A DNA stretch of 19,910 nt, taken from the NCBI GenBank assembly GCA_028565635.1, contig JAOXYB010018072.1, forward strand, positions 2,264 to 22,173, given 5' to 3'. The notes under the pieces are model-generated. The model made no database searches, was not told the DNA's origin, and saw nothing but the letters and a program-made list of their open reading frames with translations. This document shows positions 1 through 8,741 of this stretch, one piece after another. Position 1 is the first letter of the stretch, and the number at the start of each line of letters is the position of its first letter. The DNA is from Phoronis ovalis (lineage: Eukaryota > Phoronida > Phoronidae). The position numbers were made by a program, and so were the translations under genes.

Positions 1-238
1 TGTGAAAGTGCACTTTGTTGTGGTTGGTATTAATAGACCAGGATAACGTGCTAGGTGACGGGGCCTTTACTTCTGCGTTTTGTACATAAATCCCTCTCAG
101 CTACATTTGTATGTTTATTAAAAAAACTTGTATTGTGAGATTGATTTGGGTTCACTACCTAGTTCTTGCGAATAATCTATTGAAAATCAGAAAAAAAAAT
201 CATAGACAATGGATATCTTACTGTATAGTTTATTTCAG
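1..238 (+). other. 3' end of an intron of the RING gene
   Basis: The stretch is non-coding and AT-rich, and it ends in a clear pyrimidine-rich acceptor at 238. Stops occur in all frames near the left edge. The preceding exon, which should carry the NAD-binding loop, is not in the window. Confidence 0.6.
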
Positions 239-344
239 GGCCAGATATTCTGCATGAGCCGTCTAGAAGAAGCTGTTCACGATGCTGAATTTATCTTTGA
301 AGCTGTTGTTGACAATTTGGATGTAAAACAAGATCTGTTTGAAA
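239..344 (+). CDS. RING gene exon A: 3HCDH-like helix-strand segment
   Basis: The acceptor TTTATTTCAG ends at 238 and the donor GTAAGA starts at 345. The exon enters at a codon boundary and leaves one extra base. It encodes 35 residues starting GQIFCMSRLEEAV. The part LEEAVHDAEFIFEAVVDNLDVKQDLF corresponds to the segment after the NAD-binding loop of 3-hydroxyacyl-CoA dehydrogenases and lambda-crystallin, where a 'xxEAVxxAxxIxExVxExLxxKxxLF' pattern is typical. The frame is open upstream to an ATG at 209, but that ATG lies before the splice acceptor and is probably not a start. Confidence 0.8.
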
Positions 345-3300
345 GTAAGAGGACATCCACGTTATTCTACTTCAGTTTGATTTTGAATTTATTAACAGAT
401 AGGACCTTTATTAAAATCTGATCTAGGATACTTAATGTTAACTCCATTCATTAGTAGTGAGCAACAGCTTGTAAATAGGAAGCCATTTAAGGTCTCTAGA
501 TACAAAGAGGTGTCTATACAATGTTTTAGTAACTAAAATGAAGAGATAGACATATGAAAGTATACATTTTAAATAATAATTGCACCATTGGGATTTAAAA
601 GCATAGTTGGTTGCTTAGTTCATCTGGATTCTATTTTATATATTCTTAAATAAAAATTATGATTTGGCTCTATCTCCTTGATAACAAAAAAGAACTTTGT
701 TAGTTTTTGAAACACTCATCGTTGTCTCCACATATATTTTTCTAATTAGAGCTTAGATTGTATTGCTGTAAGTTAAAATAATTTGTTTACTCTTGTGCTT
801 TACATTTTGTTATTACTGACTTATACTTATTTGAATTGTTTCAGGAGTGTCTCATTTATGTAGTCCTGATACAGTCATAGCTACAAACACGTTAAGATTG
901 AATGTTGGTGATGTAGTTGAAAGAACAGCCAACAAGGAGGTAAGTGCTAGGTATAAATGATGTACAAGGGCAGGTGAGGGCATTATGGAAGATTCTACCA
1001 CCCACATTATATAACAAATATTTAATATTTTATTACATATTGTTATATGGACAAGAATGGATATAAACACCATATGTATCATTCATTTTAGAGGTGTACC
1101 CCTCCATTCCAGCATAACTAAAAGTAAGCAGCCCTAACACCACTTAATTTGAATTTTAATTTCTAAAATAAAGAATTTGTTGTCATATCACTTGTAAACA
1201 ACTGGAATTGCCTTTACTTTGAAGTAAGGGAGCATAGATTTATCACACGAAACCAATTTGTTCAATCATGAAATGTTATAAAAAAGAGACATAAAATAAT
1301 CATTATACTTTGATATAAGACAGTAACTTTTTATTACTAAATAATAAACAAATAAAGTTTGAAGCATTTTGACTATTGAAATGTGTTGTCACATTTGTGT
1401 TATTAAATAAAAGAAGGATCATTTTACTGTTTTTAGAGAACTCTCGGGTTAAGATTTTTGTTTCCTGTCTACTACATACCAGAAGTTGAAATCACTCCGG
1501 GAGATTTCACATCATCTGTAACTGTAGAGAAAGGTGAGACGAGACAAGTTGACAATATAGTTTAATACAGAGTTTGTATATTTTTGGACGATTTTCTTTC
1601 AAAAGCTGTGATAAAAAAGGTCTTAAAAACATGAATGTCCCAGTCCGAATAGAGTACTTGACCCCTCTATTTTTAACAATGATTTAAACCCACCTTGAAC
1701 TGTGGTGCCCGATACTGTTTGCAGAAATGGGTAGCTTAAGCTCAAGTACACAGTTACGTGCCATTCAATTCATTTACATTTCCGATTTCATGGATATGCA
1801 TATGCCAGAAATGCCATTATTCATGGAACTGATAAAAACTATAAAGTTTAAGTCCATGTTTTGGCAAGAATTTGTACACCTTGTATATGAAGTGCTCTAT
1901 TTTTCATTTTACTCAACCAGTTTTTGAGCAACTATTTCTTTTATTGAAGTTCTCTAACTATTAGGGAAGAGTTAGATTTGAAAAGACTATTTGCATTCAC
2001 TTAGTGGTACTACTTGTCGCGAACATTTATATCCCAAGTAAGTTGTGTAAATAATGACACATTCTCTGCGATTCACAAAATCCTGATTGCGTGGAATTCT
2101 GGACTGGTGGCTCCACCATGTGCTTACAAATAGTCTATAGGTGATCATTGTCCATTCTATTCTAATGCAACACTCTCTGCGATTCATTCACAAAATCCTG
2201 ATTGGTTGGAATTCTGGACTGGTGGCTCCACCATGTGCTTACAAATAGTCTATAGGTGATCATTGGCCAGTCTATTCGAATGCAATACTATCCTGGTTAC
2301 TTAATTTTAATTCTCAATTGTTTTTTGTTGTTTTTAGTGAGAAAATTACTGGAGAAGATGGGTAAAACTTTATTTTTTCGTTCTGGTGGACAACCTCTGA
2401 TACTCAGCGAAGAACAAAGAGAAGCTAGGAAGCATGGTATGATAATCGGGGTTTGACTTGTCAGTTAATAAATAAGAGAAAATTAAACAAATCAAAGCGG
2501 GGTTGTAAATAACAGGGAAAATTGTTTCTCCTCTTTTCTTTCACTTTTTATAATCTGTAAATAAAACAAATTGGATAATATAGAATTATTAGGAATTTAA
2601 AAATTTACAGGCGGAGGTGAGTGATAGTACAAATACATGTGGAAAAAATATTATGGAACTATTAGGATTATCTAACTAATAATGGAACTATATAACAAAA
2701 TCAGTAAAATAATTTGGCAACTCGTTCACATCATTATGTTGGGCCAGGTAATATCTAGTAAGAACACTTTTCGTCAGTTTGACTCCTATATTTTGTTTAA
2801 ATATTAATTATTAAACATTTTTTGTTTTAGCTCGGCTGGAACAGATCAAGAACCAGTCTGGTTTAGGCCATTTCTTTGAGAGTATGATTCCTGCTCTTAG
2901 TCACCGTGGCAATGAGGCACCTCCCCAAGATGAAGATGCAGGTAATAAAGAGTGTATTTTCATATTTCTGTTTCTCTGTCCTATGTTTTGATTCAGCAAT
3001 AGTAACACTAATGTTATTTCAAGAACATTAAGTCTATCTATACCCAAATTTTGAAATATTTTTTTAAGTAACTATCTGTTCATTTACTTGGTTAAAACCA
3101 GGCAGGATTGTTGTTTATGCATTGCTGTCTTCTGTTTCACCGGCTCTTATTTTGTGTCACTATCAGTGTAGACAGATTACATCAGATTACTTCTGCGGTT
3201 GTATTTGACAATAAAACATTAAACATAGGTGCATGGAGTGGAAAGCATGACCTGCAATTTTTCAAAGATACATATTGGTTAGGAAAGTGGGTAGGAAATA

Positions 3301-3526
3301 TTGTTTATTGGCCTGAAATGCTTGAATGTCTTATTTTTCAGTATCCTTTTCTGAAAATGATCGAGATTGTGCAATCTGCATGGACCGCTTTCGTGACTGT
3401 TTATTGTGTCCATGCCATCATATGGTGACGTGCAGTGAGTGTGCTAAGTTATTATTGAACAGGAGAGATGGATGTCCGATCTGCAGGAAAGATATTGCGG
3501 AAGTCATAAAAGTCTATCATTCATGA
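239..3526 (+). CDS. 3-hydroxyacyl-CoA dehydrogenase-like / RING finger protein, 3' part (six exons)
   Basis: Six exons join in frame: 239-344, 845-939, 1437-1533, 2338-2436, 2831-2941 and 3342-3526. They total 693 nt, giving 230 residues and a TGA stop. All junctions are GT..AG. Residues 1-115 match the second half of a 3HCDH N-terminal (NAD-binding) domain: the run ATNTLRLNV corresponds to the SNTSSL strand of HADH, and RFLFPVYYIPEVEI to HFFNPVPVMKLVEV. Residues 116-178 are a polar linker. Residues 179-217 form a C3HC4 RING (C179, C182, C194, H196, C200, C203, C214, C217) ending in the tail EVIKVYHS, as in Neuralized and MUL1. The likely role is an E3 ubiquitin ligase; its substrate is unknown. 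HADH uses a His-Glu pair; here R73 occupies the His position while E85 is kept, so dehydrogenase activity is unlikely. The NAD-binding glycine loop and the start codon lie left of the window. The all-helical 3HCDH C-terminal domain is missing. I do not know an established symbol. Confidence 0.85.
345..844 (+). other. intron A of the RING gene
   Basis: This is a GT..AG intron of 500 nt, AT-rich, with a T-rich acceptor tract. I see nothing else in it. Confidence 0.75.
845..939 (+). CDS. RING gene exon B: dinucleotide-fold strand with TNTL motif
   Basis: The acceptor TTGTTTCAG ends at 844 and the donor GTAAGT starts at 940. The first two bases complete an Arg codon with the previous exon. The remaining 31 codons read VSHLCSPDTVIATNTLRL and onward to ERTANKE. 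This fits the HADH segment around 'SNTSSLQI', but the serine pair in that loop is replaced by Leu-Arg. The exon ends on a codon boundary. Confidence 0.82.
940..1436 (+). other. intron B of the RING gene
   Basis: This is a GT..AG intron of 497 nt with an ordinary AT-rich composition. I see no repeat or exon inside. Confidence 0.75.
1437..1533 (+). CDS. RING gene exon C: degenerate 3HCDH active-site segment
   Basis: The acceptor TGTTTTTAG ends at 1436 and the donor GTGAGA starts at 1534. The exon encodes 32 residues beginning RTLGLRFLFPVYY plus one base. The block aligns with the most conserved stretch of the 3HCDH family (LHFFNPVPVMKLVEV). Arg replaces the catalytic His and Phe replaces the Asn of the FNP motif, while the following Pro-Val and the Glu partner of the catalytic His (VEI) remain. 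Confidence 0.83.
1534..2337 (+). other. intron C of the RING gene, carrying a tandem duplication
   Basis: This is a GT..AG intron of 804 nt, the longest of this gene in the window. Its extra length is largely a direct duplication at 2059-2284 that ends about 54 nt before the acceptor. Confidence 0.75.
2059..2284. repeat. tandem duplication, units of 111 and 115 bp
   Basis: Copy 1 (2059-2169) and copy 2 (2170-2284) share a long near-identical core, from TGGAATTCTGGACTGGTGG through CTATAGGTGATCATTG. Differences are few: a 4-nt ATTC insertion in copy 2 and scattered substitutions. The copies abut directly. The high identity suggests a fairly recent event. Confidence 0.88.
2338..2436 (+). CDS. 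RING gene exon D: end of 3HCDH-like domain and start of linker
   Basis: The acceptor TGTTTTTAG ends at 2337 and the donor GTATGA starts at 2437. Spliced to exon C it gives VRKLLEKMGKTLFF, equivalent to the 'LxKxLGKxPV' helix-strand near the end of the 3HCDH N domain. It then runs into GGQPLILSEEQREARKH, where the family would have its 'D.PGF..NR' hinge. That hinge is absent, so the second catalytic lobe is not encoded. The exon ends with one extra base. Confidence 0.82.
2437..2830 (+). other. intron D of the RING gene
   Basis: This is a GT..AG intron of 394 nt, very A/T-rich, with a strong T-rich acceptor. I see nothing else in it. Confidence 0.75.
2831..2941 (+). CDS. RING gene exon E: linker
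   Basis: The acceptor TTTGTTTTAG ends at 2830 and the donor GTAATA starts at 2942. The exon completes an Ala codon and encodes 36 residues starting RLEQIKNQSGLGHFFE. The first half is likely helical and the end is acidic and Pro-rich (APPQDEDA). I recognise no domain; it appears to be a flexible bridge between the dehydrogenase-like part and the RING. The reading frame is preserved on both sides, which supports it as a real exon. Confidence 0.75.
2942..3341 (+). other. intron E of the RING gene
   Basis: This is a GT..AG intron of 400 nt. An open frame (3108-3428) crosses its 3' end in a frame different from the RING exon. It has no family resemblance and looks accidental. Confidence 0.75.
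3342..3526 (+). CDS. RING gene terminal exon: C3HC4 RING finger and stop
   Basis: The acceptor TTATTTTTCAG ends at 3341, and the frame runs to TGA at 3524-3526. It encodes SFSENDRD and then the full RING: CAIC, CPCHH, the H-x3-C-x2-C arrangement HMVTCSEC, and CPIC. The terminal tail KDIAEVIKVYHS resembles the ends of Neuralized (DVIKIY) and MUL1 (RVIPLYNS). In IAP-type RINGs such C-terminal hydrophobic tails take part in RING dimerisation and E2 activation, so the position at the extreme C-terminus is probably functional. Confidence 0.9.
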
Positions 3527-3948
3527 CGATTGTTGTAGTATCATGCACAAGTCATTATTTGGTAAAGTATGACAACATTGTACAGCTGTAGTCAATCAAC
3601 ATGTGAGGGCGACATACTTTCATCCTGATCTAGGCAGTCTATTTTCTATTTTGATTGGCTAATAGCTTACAATCTGACAGCAGGAAGCTTAAAACTTGAG
3701 TGGAATAACTAATGGCCATCACTGTATTATCATTCCGGCAAGACTACATCTGTAGGAAAGATGAAGATGTTACTAATATCAGCTAGCATGCATCCCATAT
3801 ACAAGAAGTACATATCTTGTATAATTTTAGTTTTTTGAAAAAGGTAATTCTAACATATACTGACAATTTAGCCTAGCAGACTGTTAGCATGCATTTGATA
3901 GAAATGTTGGTCCTAAATCCAAACATTTCCAACGTGGCACATTTTGTG

Positions 3949-3954
3949 AATAAA
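3949..3954 (+). terminator. alternative candidate poly(A) signal AATAAA
   Basis: This is the first AATAAA after the RING gene stop (TGAATAAACAG). Use of this site would give a 3' UTR of about 450 nt. It is supported only by the motif. Confidence 0.3.
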
Positions 3955-4264
3955 CAGTGACGCAGTTTTCAGTGCCATTACCTTTTGCTGCACCCTGGGA
4001 ATTCCAGCGTTCATGTACAGTGTCTCCACCAAGTGTATGTACATCATCTATTTCCTTGGAACTGTTAAACCGGTGTCTTGTAGTCATTGTAAAAGTTGAG
4101 GTGGATCTTTTACATATTTTTTTAACTGTGATAATTTTTGTGTTATAAACGTTTGATGTTTATGCATTTATATGCTGCCAGTATTATTGGATATAGAACT
4201 AGGCACTGTAGAACACAGTGTAGATACCATTTTCAGCAACAACTGATTTTGTGTTCGTGCACTT

Positions 4265-4282
4265 GAGCTAGCTAGCTAGCTC
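4265..4282. repeat. 18-nt perfect palindrome of AGCT units
   Basis: GAGCTAGCTAGCTAGCTC reads identically on both strands. It is probably a short (AGCT)n microsatellite in the 3' UTR or flank of the RING gene. In RNA it could fold back or pair between molecules; nothing indicates a function. Confidence 0.8.
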
Positions 4283-4349
4283 GATATTTATAAGACATAC
4301 AATCATATTGTGATGGGTATGTAGAGATTAATATTACACGTACTTTGTC

Positions 4350-4355
4350 AATAAA
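4350..4355 (+). terminator. candidate poly(A) signal AATAAA
   Basis: AATAAA lies about 0.8 kb after the RING gene stop, followed by ten or so A residues and an AT-rich tract. An alternative copy lies at 3949-3954, about 420 nt after the stop. Either or both may be used. AATAAA is common by chance in DNA this AT-rich. Confidence 0.35.
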
Positions 4356-5625
4356 AAAAAAATGATTTTAGTTAATAATTATATTATTATTATAATGTAT
4401 ATTTTGCTAAATGACCATGATTATTTTACAAATGTGTAACCCTACACCCTATTAGTTTTTGGCAAGACAGCCTATACAAAAGTGACTACCTATTGTGGGA
4501 TACTAATATTAAATTATTTTAAATATTATACCATGAAATTTATGAGTTTAAAAAAATATAAATCAAAATTAACTGTAAGTACTGTCAATACAACTGGTCT
4601 TAAACAATTTTTTACCTCCAAAATAAAATGAGGTCAAAACATTTTGGCAATAAAGGGTTTAACACTATACTACCATTGATAAATAGCTATTTACAGTGCA
4701 TTCGTATTCCTACAATCGAAAACAATTTCTATTCAAAATCTACCAATCAGCACTAATTCACTATCATGCAAGAATACCTGTCAACAAAACAATTTCTACA
4801 GTTTGCGTCAGTCGGCAACTTCATTGTGTCATGCTATGTACATTTACTTTGTTTTTTTTGCCTAGGATAATTTTCTGAGTTTACTGAGGACTTGGGAATG
4901 ACATCAGATTGATCTACACTATTAATAATTACACTATTACTAATTAATTTTGAAACACCCCCAACCGGTATTTTCCTAATACAGATATATTATTGTGACA
5001 CCACACTCTAAGAAGCAAGTGTAAAGTTTATCATGACAGCAAAGTCGCACATCGTTACAAACTAGAATTGTGACAATCATCCAAGCCAACTAAGTCTAAA
5101 TGGTCAATTCCTATGTATGAATGTAATATAACATTTTATACATTTACCTGAGATATAGAAGACAGTATAGTAGTGAAAAATTTTAACACACAAAATGCAA
5201 AATGGGGTGTTATTACTTACAATGTGGAATATAGTTATTGCATAAAATACATGGGAATGTACATTCTATATGTATACCCTCATTGAAAAAATACACCAAC
5301 TTTAACAAACAAGTTTAACTGCTTGACAGCAATAAATTCAACAGGCATATAAAGAGCTAAATATTAAAACATGTATAAATTTGTTCAAAAATACACAAAT
5401 TATACACAAATACTACCATGTATAAGCACTATATAGCTTTGTTATTATTGCAATTCCAGATTTTTTCAAAAAAAAATCTTTTTTAACATGTAGAAAATTA
5501 AACATCAAATGTTCTCAACCCTTTTCCATAGAGTTCTTTACTCTAACCACTAACCATGTATTATAGCTGGCATATAAGTCCAAGCTTATGTAATACATAT
5601 CAAAATGCAGCTACAGTTGTTATTG
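4356..5625. other. intergenic / convergent 3' region
   Basis: The stretch lies between the + strand RING gene and the stop codon of the - strand PDZ gene. It is AT-rich with short A and T runs and no open frame that looks coding. It must contain the 3' UTR of the - strand gene. By eye I find no TTTATT (AATAAA on the - strand) between 3527 and 5625. A weaker TATAAA variant reads on the - strand at 5135-5140. Confidence 0.5.
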
Positions 5626-8600
5626 TCAACAATTGGTTTGTGATTGCTCCATATCTACTGTCACACTATACTGATCATGAATGCTGGGCTCTGAGTGGTC
5701 ACCTTCAGAAGAAAATCGATGATGTATTTCTATGCTATCTAATGGAAACGACAACTTAGTTGGAGATTGCAACGTAGGCGTAGAATCTGTGCTGTCAATG
5801 TTGCTTTCTTGGCTATTCATAAAAAAATTTGGTTTATCTGGAGAAGAAATGGGAGTTGTCTCCACACTACTGGTTGATCCTGAGCGGCCATTGTGATTGG
5901 TTATTAGGACAGGAAGTGGTTTAGTCTCCTTTTCGGGGGAATTCAGCTCGGCAAAAAACTTCGCTCGAGCATCGGTGAGACTTGCTCGGTTCTTGTTTAA
6001 TGCTGTACGAGGAGAATCTGGAGCCTTTATCCCTGTATTAGCTTTCAGTCGCATTTCAACTTTGGAATCAATGTGATTCTCAACTGGGGTGGTGATAGTA
6101 GGTGATGGAGGTGTAGTTTCATCATCATTCACAGGAGCCACGGTAACAGGTTTGGCCAAGAATTCTCCAGATGACGATATTTCATTAAATTGTTGAAGCG
6201 TTTCGAATTGATGCTCAGCATGTTCTACATTGAATTCTCCATCAACCTTAATTGTCTCCACTGTTTTATTTCGATTTTTGTCCAGTAGTGTTGAAGTGTT
6301 CTTTTTTAAACTTTCAACTAGAGGTGGGGCAGTTCTCCACTGATCAAAATTACCAGGTCGTGAGGGCATAGTGACACTATTTTCCATTGTTCCATTAGGT
6401 TCATCTAAGGGATTTCCTGGAAGTTTCTCATCTTCTAACACGACAGATATCTTGTTAGCCATCTTTTCATTATCATCTGGCGTGTCAGTCTGTAACTCAA
6501 AATTTACATCGAGCTCAACTTTAGGTTTATAATCAGGAGTTATATCATCTTCATGGGCTGATGAATCGGATGAACTAGAATTACGGCGTTCTGGAACAGT
6601 TATACTGACGAATTCAAAACCATCTGGGAATAATTTTGTATCCTCTCCGTCACATTCTTTTTGTAGGGGAGGATCACGTTTTATTTCATACAGAGGAATA
6701 TTGTCACTAATGTCAGCTTTCCTCTCTGCCTTACATGGTATAATAACTTCTTTCTCAACGTCAGAGTCTGAGGCACTGCTTGCTAGTCTTTTCTTAGTAT
6801 CTAGGTCTGCCTCAATGTGAACCTCCCCCTTAGATAAAAAATCATCCTTCTCAGAGTTCCTGAAATCAGAAACTTCTGTTAAAAAGGTACTAGCCCCTGC
6901 CACAACTGGTCCGCTTGGCACACCAGAATACACGTTCATTATCGGCCCGTCTTCTCTGTATGGTTCAGAAGTTATCCTTGCTTGAACATTGGTCGGTGAA
7001 TTAGATCGAGAAGAGGATTTACTGCTAGGATTTTCTGGTTTGTTTTCTATGGTATGCAAACCTCCTGCTCCAAATGGCTTAGGAGTTGTCTCGCTTTGAA
7101 CATTAGTCGGTGAAGTTGATCGAGAAGAAGATTTACTACCAAAATGTTCTGATTCTTTATCCTCATGTGAGCTGTCCTTTCCATACAAATCAGGAGATAT
7201 ACCTTCTTGCATATTAATTGGTGAATGGGATCGAGAGGAGGGTTTACTACCAAGACATTCTGGTTCATTGTCTTTGGTATGTTTTGAGCCACTTGTTTCT
7301 AAAATATTAGCATCAATGTCCTCCAGAGCCTGTGTAGTCGCACCTGGAGACACATTCCCTTTGATATTTTCCTGAGGTGATTGCTGTTCGTCTAAAGGTT
7401 TATTTGCACAGACATCGGGTGTAATATCATCTGCATTTGGAAACTGTGTATCCACATTCTCTTCAGACGGTTCATCAGTTAACGACAATTTCTGTGAAAT
7501 AGGGTAGTTTTCTACAGGCTGTGACTGACTGTCAACAAAAATGCCAACATCTGTTTCTGGAGTATTCAAAGTGGCTGATTCAGCATTAACTGTGATTTGT
7601 GTTTCTGGCACCGAATCTTCAATGACAGATGTTTCAAGTTCAACGACAGGCATTTCGACTTCAACACCAAAATCCAGTTCTTGTTTTTTTGATGGACGAT
7701 CTTGTACTTTATGTGCTTTTTGTTTTTTAGAATTTCCACCAGGAGATGTTGTATGCGATGCGGAGTGCTGGGATGTATCGGAATCTATTGCAACAGTTTC
7801 TACTTTAATATCGGACATTTCATAACCTACACGTAGCATATCCAGTTTATCCTGTTCACTCAAATTATCAAATGTTTCTTGAACATATTCGGCATGGTTC
7901 TTATGATCATCATCATCATCAATTTGCGAATAGGGGGGTGGGCCAGACAGTGGATCAGGTGGTAATATTTCTTCCTGATCTTTAATCGGTTCTGCGTTAT
8001 TGGCTGGTTTTTCAATTTCAAGTGTCACCTGTGGAGCGTGTATAATGGCTTCTGTGTTAATGTGGGAAGGAATGTCCATATCACTAGCAGCTAAATTACA
8101 CATGGAGTCAGATTTTGAAACTAATGTTTCTGTGTCCGTATCGGACTCCATCATGTCTTCAAAACTTCTCCGGCTGTTCATTTGTACCCTATTAATATCA
8201 TCGTCTCTGTCACCTGCAAACTCGTTACTTTTCTTACAGTTTGCCTCATTCATCAAATCAGCAGCATTTAATTTCATTTCTGGAAACGACAGATTTGACA
8301 GACTCGAAGCTGAAGGTCGACGCTGCTCTACAACCTGCATATTATCTTTATCATCAATATCAGCATGAAGATTTGTATAATTTTTAAACTTATGTAAATT
8401 TGAACCACTTGTGTTGTCTGATCCGCTGCTGCGTTCCAATTTTTTCTCCACAGTATACGCTCGTTTCATTTTAGAACTGTGTTCTTCTTTGCCAATTTTA
8501 CTTAGGTCATCCATTGACTGGCTACGGAATCGTGGATGATTTAAACTCTGGTTCGGGTCATAAGTAGCTGATGGAGATCGAGTAAGACGCTTTACAAGAT

Positions 8601-8741
8601 TAGAGTTTGATCTCGGAGACGGGGGCTGTTGTTTCTGGAGGTAGATTTTCACAGGATAGGGAGAGGCATAACTCAGTAGTGTTAGTGCATCTTCAAAAAC
8701 CATGTTTTCAAATGACACATACACACCCATGATACGATCTC
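5626..8741 (-). CDS. PDZ gene terminal exon: end of PDZ and long disordered tail
   Basis: The acceptor TTTTGTAG precedes 8741, and the frame stays open for 3.1 kb to TGA at 5626-5628. The first 35 codons finish the PDZ domain: GDRIMGVYVSFEN, then FEDALTLLSYASPYPVKIYL. An ATG at 8728-8730 lies inside the domain and is not a start. The remaining roughly 1000 residues are polar, with many Ser-Pro and Thr-Pro sites, acidic runs (five Asp after a PPPY motif), basophilic Ser sites such as RSQSMDDL and RRPSAS, and a three-copy SRSxSP repeat. No Cys-rich, transmembrane or enzymatic domain is visible. A somewhat less degenerate block near the end (ASLTDARAKFFAELNSPEKE) may be a short conserved motif. 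Large single exons for disordered tails are typical of scaffold proteins such as AHNAK. Confidence 0.88.

Larger units (their letters stand above)
3527..4355 (+). other. probable 3' UTR of the RING gene
   Basis: There is no coding potential after the stop. Two AATAAA hexamers could end the transcript, at 3949-3954 and 4350-4355, the second followed by an A-run. Without transcript data the end point is a guess. The stretch also contains a perfect 18-nt palindrome made of AGCT units (4265-4282). Confidence 0.4.

Noticed and set aside
209-238. ATG at 209 as the start of the RING gene
   Set aside because: A clear acceptor ends at 238 and the protein begins in mid-domain. The 10 residues before the acceptor do not fit the 3HCDH family.
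3108-3428. 106-residue open frame on the + strand crossing the last intron-exon border of the RING gene
   Set aside because: It uses a different frame from the RING exon, its product has no family resemblance, and it crosses a strong acceptor whose use gives a perfect RING.
7541-7825. Open frames opposite the PDZ gene (also 8000-8368 on +, and 7047-7292 in another - strand frame)
   Set aside because: They mirror the long Ser/Pro/Asp-rich exon; their compositions are what the reverse or shifted reading of that exon gives.
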